Shown here one piece after another: positions 1 to 5,586 of a DNA stretch of 5,605 nt. The notes beneath the pieces are model-generated. The model did no database searches. It saw only the letters and a program-made list of their open reading frames with translations, and was not told the DNA's origin. The translations under genes and the position numbers were made by a program. The stretch lies in contig CAZAQV010000075.1 in the NCBI GenBank assembly GCA_964487255.1, positions 1-5,605 of the forward strand. The letters are read 5' to 3'. Position 1 is the first letter of the stretch. Every line of letters begins with the position of its first letter. Origin of the DNA: CAZAQV01 sp964487255. Lineage in GTDB: Bacteria; Myxococcota_A; Polyangia; Polyangiales; CAZAQV01.

Positions 1-711
1 GTGAGCTGGGTGCACCCCAAGAAAAGGCTGATTGATGCAATCGGCGATTTCTTCGGAAAGTTTGGGGATGGTGAGTGGAATGTCTGGCGGGATGCCAATC
101 GCATTATTGGCGAGTATCTCAAATTGAACCACCGACGGGTGCTGGAGCGGGGTAAAGTGCTCGAGGCCGATCGCAAGGCACGCAGGTTGATACCCCTCGG
201 GCGCGTGAGCCCATTCAATTCACTGGTTGAGTTTGCAGAGTTGCCGCAAGCTTGGTTCGAATTCGTGGACCGTCGAAACAGTCTTCGAGCGCGCCTCACT
301 GACATTGAATACGACGGGCTTCGGGCGGGGAGGATCATCTGTTGTGAAGAGAGCGCCAGCGGCGCCCGCGTGCTTCCGCCAAGCTACTTCGCCGGCAAGG
401 TCAGGCTGGGTAGAGAGCACTATTTCTGTTTCGCGCGTGACTTGCCTGCGCAATGGTTTGACACTGCTGGCCGCCGTCGTTTGCGTGCGAAACACGCTGC
501 CGAATGGATGCTGAGAACCTTCATCGAGGTGGAAAAGTCGGGAAGATACGCGCTCATCAGCGACCTGATGGCGATTGCCGAAGTTCGGAATCGGGTTAAG
601 GAGGACGCTCTTAGGAAGGCTTGGCGGGCCATCGAGGGCAAGCCAAGCCTAGGCGGGAATGTCGCTCATCATTTGAAGCTAACCAAGCGGGAAATCGAGG
701 AAAAGTATTAA
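1..711 (+). CDS. Hypothetical protein, possibly 5'-truncated
   Basis: An open frame of 236 codons runs from a GTG at the first base of the window to TAA. I do not recognise the family. The protein is basic and soluble-looking, with no signal peptide or membrane segment. Its N-terminal third is rich in Trp, Lys and Arg. The C-terminal part (about residues 165-236) reads as amphipathic helices (EWMLRTFIEVEKSG, KEDALRKAWRAIEG) and could be a small DNA-binding or oligomerisation unit, but this is inference. A Cys-Cys pair lies near residue 114. No in-frame ATG occurs before about residue 170, so the GTG at base 1, a GTG at base 10, or a start upstream of the window must be used; the true N-terminus cannot be fixed. 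It lies just upstream of an AlpA-like and a replication-initiator-like gene, so it is probably an accessory gene of the same mobile element. Confidence 0.65.
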   Translation: MSWVHPKKRLIDAIGDFFGKFGDGEWNVWRDANRIIGEYLKLNHRRVLERGKVLEADRKARRLIPLGRVSPFNSLVEFAELPQAWFEFVDRRNSLRARLTDIEYDGLRAGRIICCEESASGARVLPPSYFAGKVRLGREHYFCFARDLPAQWFDTAGRRRLRAKHAAEWMLRTFIEVEKSGRYALISDLMAIAEVRNRVKEDALRKAWRAIEGKPSLGGNVAHHLKLTKREIEEKY

Positions 712-794
712 TCTGGAGGCCTTTCTTCAGGCCCCAGAATATTAACTCGGGCAGTTTCTCCCGAAGCTCCATGCAGTTCTACACAGCATGGAGC
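712..794 (+). promoter_or_regulatory. Three tandem stem-loops filling the intergenic gap; the last contains the RBS of the next gene
   Basis: Hairpin 1 (712-738) starts at the base after the stop codon. TCTGG and GGCCT pair with AGGCC and CCAGA, giving ten pairs with one bulged A at 717 and a 6-base TTCTTC loop. Hairpin 2 (747-764) pairs TCGGG with CCCGA around an 8-base loop. Hairpin 3 (766-794) pairs GCTCCATGC perfectly with GCATGGAGC around an 11-base loop, and its 3' arm holds GGAG (790-793), the Shine-Dalgarno sequence of the gene starting at 801. The pairings are read directly from the sequence. The role is inference: control of translation of the AlpA-like gene, transcript processing or attenuation, or, for hairpin 3, a DNA operator. 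No T-run follows hairpin 1, so it is not a canonical intrinsic terminator. Confidence 0.55.
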
Positions 795-800
795 AGTTGG

Positions 801-998
801 ATGAAAGAGAAGAACGGCAACCGCCTCAGGAGCCGTACCGAAGTTCAGAGGCGCTACAACATTTCTAAGCGGTTCCTTGAGCTGGCGGTCGCTCGAGGCG
901 ATGGCCCCCGCTTCGTACGGATCGGTCGCCTCGTCCGCTACCGCGACAAGGACATCCTCGACTGGATCGAGGCCAACAGCGTTGGTGGTGGCGAATGA
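801..998 (+). CDS. AlpA/excisionase-like helix-turn-helix protein
   Basis: This small basic protein of 65 residues matches the AlpA / HTH_17 (MerR-type winged helix) pattern. A helix-turn-helix (about residues 10-30: RTEVQRRYNISKRFLELAVA) is followed by the wing GDGPRFVRIGRLVRYRDKDI and a final helix with DWIEAN. Known relatives are recombination directionality factors (excisionases) or transcriptional activators of integrase genes in prophages and satellites. I chose ATG 801 because GGAG (790-793) lies 7 bases upstream and the resulting length is typical of the family. The frame stays open further upstream, to 621, but that extension overlaps the previous gene and includes the hairpin region. 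Its stop overlaps the next start (ATGA, 995-998), which indicates coupled translation. Whether it acts as an excisionase or a regulator cannot be told from sequence alone. Confidence 0.85.
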   Translation: MKEKNGNRLRSRTEVQRRYNISKRFLELAVARGDGPRFVRIGRLVRYRDKDILDWIEANSVGGGE

Positions 999-1672
999 TG
1001 GAGGAGCCGATCGACTACAACGGCAGCTGGAAAATGCGCCGGTACCAATGGAAGAAGGCGGTGATGCATTGTCAGCACCTGTCCGGTGGAGCGAAGCTGT
1101 TGGCCACGTACATCTGCGAGCAGTATGCAAACGCCCAGACTGCATGCTGCTTTCCGTCCAACGATACCCTGGCGTCTGCTTTGGGCTTCAACGTCCGGAC
1201 CGTCCAACGCCACTTGGGAGCACTGAAGCGCGGGGCCTGGATGAAGCAGGTCCGGATGAACAACCGCCGCCGCGCACTCCAGTTGGTGTTCCCGCCATAC
1301 ATCGAACATGACAGCGAGCATGACATTGAACGGGTGAGGCCTGTGACAAGCGTGTCGCGTAAACATGACAGCCGTGTCGCCCCGTATAAAGAACCTAAGA
1401 ATAACCTAAGGAACAACCACGGCCGCAGAGCTTTCAGGCTGACGATCATCACCGTCGGGGAACAGGAAGCGCCTTCACTGGAGGCGTGGAGAGTCTGGAT
1501 CTCTCGGAAAATGATCCAGTCGCCGGATGAGGTCATGAGGGCGGTTCGGTCTGGCTCAGGCTACCAGCTTCCCTGCCGCTTTCCCGATGAAGAGCTGGAA
1601 ACTGCGAAGTCCTATCTCGACTACCTCGAGTGGGCTCTCACTCGCATGCAAGGATCTGGCGACGATGATTAG
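995..1672 (+). CDS. HTH_36-type replication initiator-like protein
   Basis: The protein has 225 residues. The N-terminal domain (about residues 15-85) follows the HTH_36 pattern of phage and plasmid replication proteins: W-K-K-A-V, then LSGGAKLLATYICEQYAN, then CFPSNDTLASALGFNVRTVQRHLGALKRGAW with the recognition helix near VRTVQRHL. An Arg-rich strand (NNRRRALQLVF) acts as the wing. Residues about 100-145 form a low-complexity linker with HDS/HDI, VTSVS and YKEPKNN, wording I recall as common in linkers of this family. The C-terminal domain (about 148-225) is helical and unrecognised, and could contact a helicase loader. Start 995 overlaps the AlpA-like stop by 4 bases; a second ATG lies immediately after, at 998, and the Shine-Dalgarno sequence is weak (GGTGG). 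The linker DNA carries iteron-like repeats and an AT-rich patch, so the gene may contain its own origin. It could instead be a transcriptional regulator. Confidence 0.78.
   Translation: MMEEPIDYNGSWKMRRYQWKKAVMHCQHLSGGAKLLATYICEQYANAQTACCFPSNDTLASALGFNVRTVQRHLGALKRGAWMKQVRMNNRRRALQLVFPPYIEHDSEHDIERVRPVTSVSRKHDSRVAPYKEPKNNLRNNHGRRAFRLTIITVGEQEAPSLEAWRVWISRKMIQSPDEVMRAVRSGSGYQLPCRFPDEELETAKSYLDYLEWALTRMQGSGDDD
1307..1380 (+). repeat. Iteron-like TGACA repeat cluster inside the initiator-like gene
   Basis: TGACA occurs at 1309, 1321, 1344 and 1366. The first two lie in a 12-base tandem repeat (1307-1318 and 1319-1330, starting CATGACA, 9 of 12 identical). The last two lie in a 22-base tandem repeat (units from 1344 and 1366) whose first 15 bases agree at 13 positions, with consensus TGACARSCGTGTCGC. 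Each 22-base unit contains the inverted repeat GACA-N4-TGTC. Spacings of 12, 23 and 22 put the copies roughly one or two helical turns apart. The repeats fall in the codons of the linker between the two domains. I infer binding sites for the encoded HTH protein. Confidence 0.55.
1383..1416. other. AT-rich patch next to the repeats, candidate DNA unwinding element
   Basis: Of these 34 bases 23 are A or T, in a clearly GC-rich gene. The patch contains the direct repeat AACCTAAG at 1392-1399 and 1403-1410, 11 bases apart, or about one helical turn. It begins three bases after the last iteron-like unit, as expected for an origin unwinding element. The patch also encodes the KEPKNNLRNN linker, so protein-level selection for Lys and Asn is an alternative explanation. 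Confidence 0.4.
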
Positions 1673-1775
1673 GCGTACCTCGGGGGGCAGATTGAATTAC
1701 CCACGCTACGCCCGCACCTTGGAGAGCGTGTCGTCCTGCGTGCCACAAAAGAATCCCAATGAAGTGGTCGCATGA
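1665..1775 (+). CDS. Possible small ORF (36 aa), weak support
   Basis: ATG 1665 overlaps the end of the initiator-like gene by 8 bases and has AAGGA (1650-1654) 10 bases upstream, an arrangement seen in coupled phage genes. It would encode a 36-residue basic peptide beginning MIRRTSGGRLNYPRYARTLE, with no recognised domain. It could be a real small protein, the 5' remnant of a gene cut off at an element boundary, or chance. A further 39-codon frame (1759-1878, MKWSHEKPLIGLL...) overlaps its end and has no better support. Confidence 0.2.
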   Translation: MIRRTSGGRLNYPRYARTLESVSSCVPQKNPNEVVA

Positions 1776-1974
1776 GAAACCTTTGATTGGGCTGCTCGCT
1801 GGTCATTTCGGGAGTCTATCGCGAACTGGATGCCTTTCACTGAGCCGAAGCGAACGCTTTAGTGTGACACCCATATGAGGCCGTTGATGGCCCGGTCCGG
1901 AAAAGGCTTGCTTGTGAAGCATACGGGTGTGACCTTGCAACTCACAAGCATTTCATGACGTCACTTTAATCCAT
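1776..1974 (+). promoter_or_regulatory. Non-coding upstream region of the autotransporter gene with inverted repeats
   Basis: I see no convincing gene here. The symmetrical elements are TGCTTGTGA (1909-1917) with its perfect complement TCACAAGCA (1942-1950); ACACCCATAT (1867-1876) with ATACGGGTGT (1921-1930), one mismatch; GTGTGAC as a direct repeat at 1862 and 1927; the 8-base palindrome TGACGTCA (1956-1963); and AAGCG-AA-CGCTT (1848-1859). These are plausible operator sites for the large secreted protein downstream. No promoter matching sigma-70 consensus at proper spacing could be placed, so the transcription start is unknown. No tRNA or clear intrinsic terminator is visible. Confidence 0.4.
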
Positions 1975-1976
1975 TT

Positions 1977-1992
1977 GGGAGAGCCAGCTTTG
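1977..1992 (+). promoter_or_regulatory. Shine-Dalgarno and TTG start of the autotransporter gene
   Basis: GGGAG (1977-1981) lies 8 bases before TTG 1990-1992. This start gives MKAKSILCVGVLF, a proper signal-peptide N-terminus with two Lys before the hydrophobic core. The alternative TTG at 1975 overlaps the Shine-Dalgarno sequence itself and adds only five residues. No in-frame ATG is nearby. A TTG start suggests deliberately low initiation. Confidence 0.75.
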
Positions 1993-2058
1993 AAAGCGAA
2001 GTCTATCCTGTGCGTTGGAGTCCTTTTCTCCGTAAGTTGTGTCTCGTCCCTTGCCGCC
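1990..2058 (+). other. Sec signal peptide of the autotransporter
   Basis: The 23 residues show a basic start (MKAK), a hydrophobic core (SILCVGVLFSVSCV) and a small-residue cleavage region (SSLAA before QDH). The Cys at residue 17 is preceded by S-V-S, which does not fit a lipobox (Leu or similar at -3), so signal peptidase I rather than lipoprotein processing is expected. Confidence 0.8.
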
Positions 2059-5000
2059 CAGGATCACCTTCGGGTTGAGGGGATCGACGGCGCAGCGGGC
2101 GTTTTCACCGTGGGCTCTCCGGTGCCGCCGGGCGGAGATGGGGAAGACCTCACTGGCTATTCCTTCGATGACGATCTGGATGTCGGTGTCGCCGGTTTCG
2201 GTCTGTTCATCGAGGCAGGTGCGGGCGGAGCAGGCGCGACCACGGAACCTGGGCAAGTCGAAGGGATTTATCTCACTCCCGCTGGCAGCGCAGGCGGTCA
2301 CGGCGGGCAGGTGGCGGATGCATTCATCGATGGGCGTGGCTCTCTGCTGGTGGGGGCCGACGGCTATTTAATCGCCGGTGGCATGGGGGGCGTCGGTGGT
2401 GTGGGCTCCATCGGGGTCGTGGTCAACAGCGTCGCTTATGATTCAGGGGATGGCGGCGCCGGTGGCGGCGGCGGGGATCTCTTGAACTCACGCATCGGAT
2501 TTTCGGGGACACTCGGTGCCGGGGGCAGCGCCTTCGTGCTGTCGGGTGGTGCAGGCGGCGTCGGCGCACAGGGTGGCGACTTTGCAATGCAGGGCGGTCT
2601 GGGGTCTCACGGAGCCTTCACGGGGCCGACCGGCGGCGACGGAGGCGCTGGCGGAGCGGGCGGTGTTGTGGGGCAAAACACCCTGGTTCTGGGCGGATCG
2701 ATTGATGCCGCCGGTCAGATCATCCGGGTGACGGGCGGCGATGGCGGTGACGGCGGTGATGGCCGCGCCAGCGCCAACGGCGGCGCCGGCTCGGATCAGA
2801 CAGCGACGACGGTTCACGGTCTATCCGGGCAGAATGGATCCTTTCCGGGGGGCGACGCAACTGGCGGAGGTTTCGGAGATCTCAGAATCTATCAGCAATC
2901 ATGCCCGGTGGCTGGATGTAACGCGGCTCATGGTGGCGCCGGTGGGCTGGGCGCAGCCGGTGCCGAGGGGGGAGCGGTTCACGGCAATGATCTCGCGGTC
3001 AGTGGAGTGCTCAACGCCGGCTTGGATGGCATCGTGGTCGAGGGAGGCGATGGTGGCAACGGCGGCAATGGTGGCAACGGCGGTCAAGGGGGCCGTGGCG
3101 GCTCTGGTATCAATGGCGGGAATGGCGGCTTAGGCGGAGAGGGTGCAGACGGGCAGGAGCCCTACCTCACCCATCCAGCGGGTTTTGATGGCGGAGACGG
3201 TGGCTATGGCGGCGGTGGCGCGAGCGGAGGAGGCAGTGGCCGCGGTGGCAATGGCGGCGATGGTGGCGATGGCGGCGATGGGGCTGATGGGGGCTCGGTC
3301 AGCGAAAACAGGATCACCAACCAGGCGGCCCTGACCACAGGCGGCACGGGGATCCGTCTTCAGGGTGGCGATGCTGGAAGCGGTGGCGACGGCGCTGTTG
3401 GCGGCAATGGCGGCAATGGCGGGAGCGGCGGACACGGTGGAGCTGGCGGCGCAGGCGGCGACGGCGGCGACGGCACCGATGGCGCCTGCATCGGCGCTGC
3501 TTGCGCACCGGATGGGGATGATGGACGCGGCGGCGATGGTGGCAATGGCGGCGCAGGCGGCCGCGCCGGGCAGGGCGGAAACGCCGGTGCCGGTGGTATC
3601 GGCGGAGATGGCGGTCACGGCGGCGCTGTTTCGGACAATACGGTCGTGAACGAAGGTGTCATCGAAAGCGGGGAGGACGGCGTGTCCCTGATCGGCGGCG
3701 CCGGAGGGTCTGCGGGCGGCGCCGGCGCGGCCGGGATAGTCGGCATAAACGGAAATCGCGGGACCGGCGGTGTTGGCGGCGCCGGTGGCGACGGAGATCC
3801 TGACGGAACGCCCGGCGTATCGGGGGCCTTTGGCGCCTTGGCGCTCCCGCCAGACGCCCCTGTGGCGGGCACCGCCGGACAGGCGGGCAACGGCGGGGAT
3901 GTCACCGGCAACCTCGTCGTCAACACCGGCACCATCCTGGCGGGCGGTATCGGCCTGCGCTTCGGGGGCGGCTCGGGGGCCATCGACGGCCTTGTGCTCG
4001 ACAATCAGTTTCACAACGCCGAAGGCGCATCGCTCAGCGGCACGACGGGCGTCCATTTCGGTGCGGGCACCGGCAACAGCGTTGTCACCGCAGGCAACAT
4101 CAACGGCACCTCCGGCACCGCCCTGCACTTCACCAGCGGCACCAACAGTGCCGAGTTCCTGCAGTATTCCGTCACGACCGGAGACATTGTGGGCGGCAGC
4201 GGCGACGAAACCTTCACCTTGCACAACAACGTCACCATCGAAGGGGTCATCGCCGGGAACGGCGAGGTCGCGGGGGATACGCTCGCGCTCGCCTTCGTGC
4301 GCGTCCTGCCCGGCGAATACGACGCGGTTATCGCGGGCATCGCGGCAGGCGACGGCAGCTTCACCTTCCGGGGTGAGACCTACGTCTACACCGGTATCGA
4401 GACAGTGGATATTTCCGGGGTGTCGCTGTCCAGTTTCGGCGAAGACGCCGGATCGGGCAACCAGAGCGCCATCGGTGAGGTGCTGGACGGGCTTCCCTTC
4501 ATGTCGCCGGATCTGGACCGCTTCCTCACCGGCGTCGCCGCCGAACCGGATGTGACCTCCGCCCTGCGCCAGATGACACCGGAGCACTTCGGCACTGCCC
4601 CGCTGGTGACCTTCGACCACCTGCGGATGCTCCGGCGGGCCGACATGGACCGGCTTCGGCCGGGAAACTCCAGAAAGCCCGGAGACACCTTCGCCACGCG
4701 CGGGGTGGGGGCAACAGCCAAGACCGGCCCTGTGGGCCCGTTCTGGCTGGAGTTCGACGCCGGCCTCACCCGCGACGACGACAGCTCCGACATGTTGAGC
4801 TACAGCGCCTTGATCCGCTCTCTGCGCGGCGGCCTGACGGGCGAGCTGGGCGCGGGCACGCGGTATGCTCTTTCCATCGGCATCTCCGACTCAACGGCCC
4901 ACTCCGACAGCTACTCCGACGCCGCGCGGTCTCGCCTCGGGGTCGACAGCCTCTTCGTGACCGGCGCGCTGCGCCATGACTTCGGCAATAGCTGGGTCGC

Positions 5001-5586
5001 CGGGCAGCTCCAGTTCGGACGTGATCGCTACGACAGCACCCGCAATGCAGAGGCCGGGGGCGAGTTTCGCACCGCCCACGCAGAGTTCGATGGGAGCCAC
5101 GCAGCGGCGTCTTTCGAACTCGGCCGCCGCTTCGATCTGGGCAACGGTCTATTTCTTGAGCCCTCGCTGGGCGCGGCCTGGGCCAATGTCAAAACCGATG
5201 CCTTCAGGGAAACCGGTGGCGGCGATCTCTCGCTCAACGTCGAAAGCCAGAGCGTCGATTCCCTTCAGAGCGTGGTGTCGCTCGGCCTGCGGAAGGAGAC
5301 CCTGCACGAAGATGGCAGCCACACCACCCTTGGCATCATGGCCAGCTGGCGGCGGCAGTTCGAGGAGGCCCCGATGGTCACCTCGGCACTCGCGGCCTAT
5401 CCGGACCTTACCTTCGAGATCGGGGGCCCCGAGCTGCCGCAGGACGTGATCTCGATCGAGGCCAGCGTCGGCGCCTCCAGCCCCGCCAAGGGCATGGACT
5501 TCAACATGGACCTCTCCACTGATATAGTCCCGGGCACTGGCGCCGTCTCCCTCACAATCGGCGCAGGTCTGGCCTGGCAGTTCTGA
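1990..5586 (+). CDS. Glycine-rich type Va autotransporter, outer membrane
   Basis: This protein of about 1198 residues is predicted to move to the periplasm by Sec and then place its passenger on the cell surface through its own C-terminal barrel. In order it has a signal peptide (1-23, likely cleaved after LAA); a passenger (about 51-717) in which 27-residue cassettes alternate with GGX-rich tracts; a segment (about 732-820) with GGSGDETF, repeats of the TIEGVIAG type and GDTLAL, usual just before autotransporter linkers; a helical linker (about 824-895) starting NQSAIGEVLDGL and including ALRQMTPEHF; and the beta-barrel (about 917-1198) ending GLAWQF with terminal Phe, as outer-membrane assembly requires. 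There is no protease triad, RTX nonapeptide array or PE domain. The family role is usually adhesion, aggregation or surface coating, but no ligand can be named. The only cysteines of the mature protein form two Cys-x4-Cys pairs in the passenger. It stands alone, with its own upstream region. Confidence 0.92.
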   Translation: MKAKSILCVGVLFSVSCVSSLAAQDHLRVEGIDGAAGVFTVGSPVPPGGDGEDLTGYSFDDDLDVGVAGFGLFIEAGAGGAGATTEPGQVEGIYLTPAGSAGGHGGQVADAFIDGRGSLLVGADGYLIAGGMGGVGGVGSIGVVVNSVAYDSGDGGAGGGGGDLLNSRIGFSGTLGAGGSAFVLSGGAGGVGAQGGDFAMQGGLGSHGAFTGPTGGDGGAGGAGGVVGQNTLVLGGSIDAAGQIIRVTGGDGGDGGDGRASANGGAGSDQTATTVHGLSGQNGSFPGGDATGGGFGDLRIYQQSCPVAGCNAAHGGAGGLGAAGAEGGAVHGNDLAVSGVLNAGLDGIVVEGGDGGNGGNGGNGGQGGRGGSGINGGNGGLGGEGADGQEPYLTHPAGFDGGDGGYGGGGASGGGSGRGGNGGDGGDGGDGADGGSVSENRITNQAALTTGGTGIRLQGGDAGSGGDGAVGGNGGNGGSGGHGGAGGAGGDGGDGTDGACIGAACAPDGDDGRGGDGGNGGAGGRAGQGGNAGAGGIGGDGGHGGAVSDNTVVNEGVIESGEDGVSLIGGAGGSAGGAGAAGIVGINGNRGTGGVGGAGGDGDPDGTPGVSGAFGALALPPDAPVAGTAGQAGNGGDVTGNLVVNTGTILAGGIGLRFGGGSGAIDGLVLDNQFHNAEGASLSGTTGVHFGAGTGNSVVTAGNINGTSGTALHFTSGTNSAEFLQYSVTTGDIVGGSGDETFTLHNNVTIEGVIAGNGEVAGDTLALAFVRVLPGEYDAVIAGIAAGDGSFTFRGETYVYTGIETVDISGVSLSSFGEDAGSGNQSAIGEVLDGLPFMSPDLDRFLTGVAAEPDVTSALRQMTPEHFGTAPLVTFDHLRMLRRADMDRLRPGNSRKPGDTFATRGVGATAKTGPVGPFWLEFDAGLTRDDDSSDMLSYSALIRSLRGGLTGELGAGTRYALSIGISDSTAHSDSYSDAARSRLGVDSLFVTGALRHDFGNSWVAGQLQFGRDRYDSTRNAEAGGEFRTAHAEFDGSHAAASFELGRRFDLGNGLFLEPSLGAAWANVKTDAFRETGGGDLSLNVESQSVDSLQSVVSLGLRKETLHEDGSHTTLGIMASWRRQFEEAPMVTSALAAYPDLTFEIGGPELPQDVISIEASVGASSPAKGMDFNMDLSTDIVPGTGAVSLTIGAGLAWQF
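2740..3891 (+). repeat. Long GGX-rich tracts between cassettes
   Basis: Tracts of 76, 80, 83 and 64 residues lie at 2740-2967, 3049-3288, 3370-3618 and 3700-3891; shorter ones of 27, 29 and 36 residues precede them. They consist mainly of GGD, GGN, GGA and GGS triplets, strongly acidic and nearly free of proline, unlike collagen. Each long tract is broken by a non-glycine segment: roughly 2791-2931, 3154-3186 (around EPYLTHPAGF), 3487-3504 (CIGAAC) and 3790-3867. In the second and third tracts the break is within two bases of the exact midpoint. GGX tracts of this kind in snow flea antifreeze protein form polyglycine II helices, and the same fold has been modelled for mycobacterial PGRS regions, which suggests glycine hairpins here. 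Confidence 0.75.
3043..3471 (+). repeat. 9-base tandem repeats (GGN GGN RAY) within the glycine tracts
   Basis: The clearest arrays are 3043-3087 (for example GGTGGCAAC, GGCGGCAAT, GGTGGCAAC), 3244-3288 (GGN-GGC-GAT units) and 3400-3471. The units are multiples of three, so slippage would change tract length without breaking the frame. Synonymous third-base differences between units show that the arrays are not freshly duplicated. Confidence 0.7.
4738..5583 (+). other. Autotransporter beta-barrel domain (PF03797-like)
   Basis: The domain has about 282 residues, the usual size for a 12-strand autotransporter barrel. It opens with PFWLEFDAGLTRDD and shows alternating hydrophobic and polar strands with aromatic ends (RYALSIGISDS, SWVAGQLQFGRDRY, LFLEPSLGAAWANV, TTLGIMASWRRQF, AVSLTIGAGLAWQF). 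It ends at a C-terminal Phe, the BAM recognition signal. It forms the outer-membrane pore through which the passenger exits. Confidence 0.88.

Larger units (their letters stand above)
2140..4140 (+). repeat. 27-residue cassettes of the passenger (seven clear, three weaker)
   Basis: Seven cassettes of exactly 81 bases lie at 2302-2382, 2470-2550, 2659-2739, 2968-3048, 3289-3369, 3619-3699 and 3892-3972. Counting residues within a cassette: Gly-Gly at 1-2, Val or Leu at 4, Asn at 7 (cassettes 3-7), Leu/Ile/Val at 9, Gly at 13 (six of seven), Leu or Ile at 15, Gly at 18 (six of seven), Gly at 21 (five of seven), hydrophobic at 22 and 24, and Gly-Gly at 26-27. Weaker copies lie at 2140-2220, 3988-4068 and about 4069-4140. 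The pattern N..V..G.I...G.GI.L resembles rungs of autotransporter beta-helices. The alignment was made by eye; the fold is inference. Confidence 0.8.

Noticed and set aside
712..738. Intrinsic terminator after the first gene
   Set aside because: The hairpin is strong, but it is followed by AATATTAACTCGG rather than a T-run, so only a structural element is claimed.
621..800. N-terminal extension of the AlpA-like protein from ATG 621 or ATG 771
   Set aside because: The extension overlaps the upstream gene and runs through the hairpin region. The 771 ATG lies inside a stem and has no Shine-Dalgarno sequence, while 801 has GGAG at good spacing and gives the usual family length.
938..1536. Minus-strand frames of 142 and 154 codons opposite the HTH genes
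   Set aside because: No recognisable protein features, and they lie opposite two coupled genes with clear HTH domains.
1759..1878. 39-codon ORF beginning MKWSHEKPLIGLL
   Set aside because: It overlaps another weak ORF, has no good Shine-Dalgarno sequence and no recognisable feature; short frames of this size are expected by chance.
1912..1947. CRP-type site (TTGTGA ... TCACAA)
   Set aside because: The half-sites match the family consensus, but the spacer between the TGTGA and TCACA cores is 24 bases rather than 6, so a single CRP/FNR dimer would not fit.
2665..3891. PE_PGRS-like protein, collagen-like protein or RTX toxin
   Set aside because: There is no PE domain and no mycobacterial context. 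The triplets are GGX with almost no proline, unlike collagen GXY. The RTX nonapeptide (GGxGxDxUx) is not tandemly present; only an isolated GGSGDETF occurs near 4195.
3130..4620. Open frame of 496 codons on the minus strand, opposite the autotransporter
   Set aside because: It is the mirror of the GGC/GGN codon periodicity: GGC read backwards gives GCC, so stops are rare. The product is low-complexity Ala-rich sequence with no domain, and the plus-strand gene is complete and convincing.
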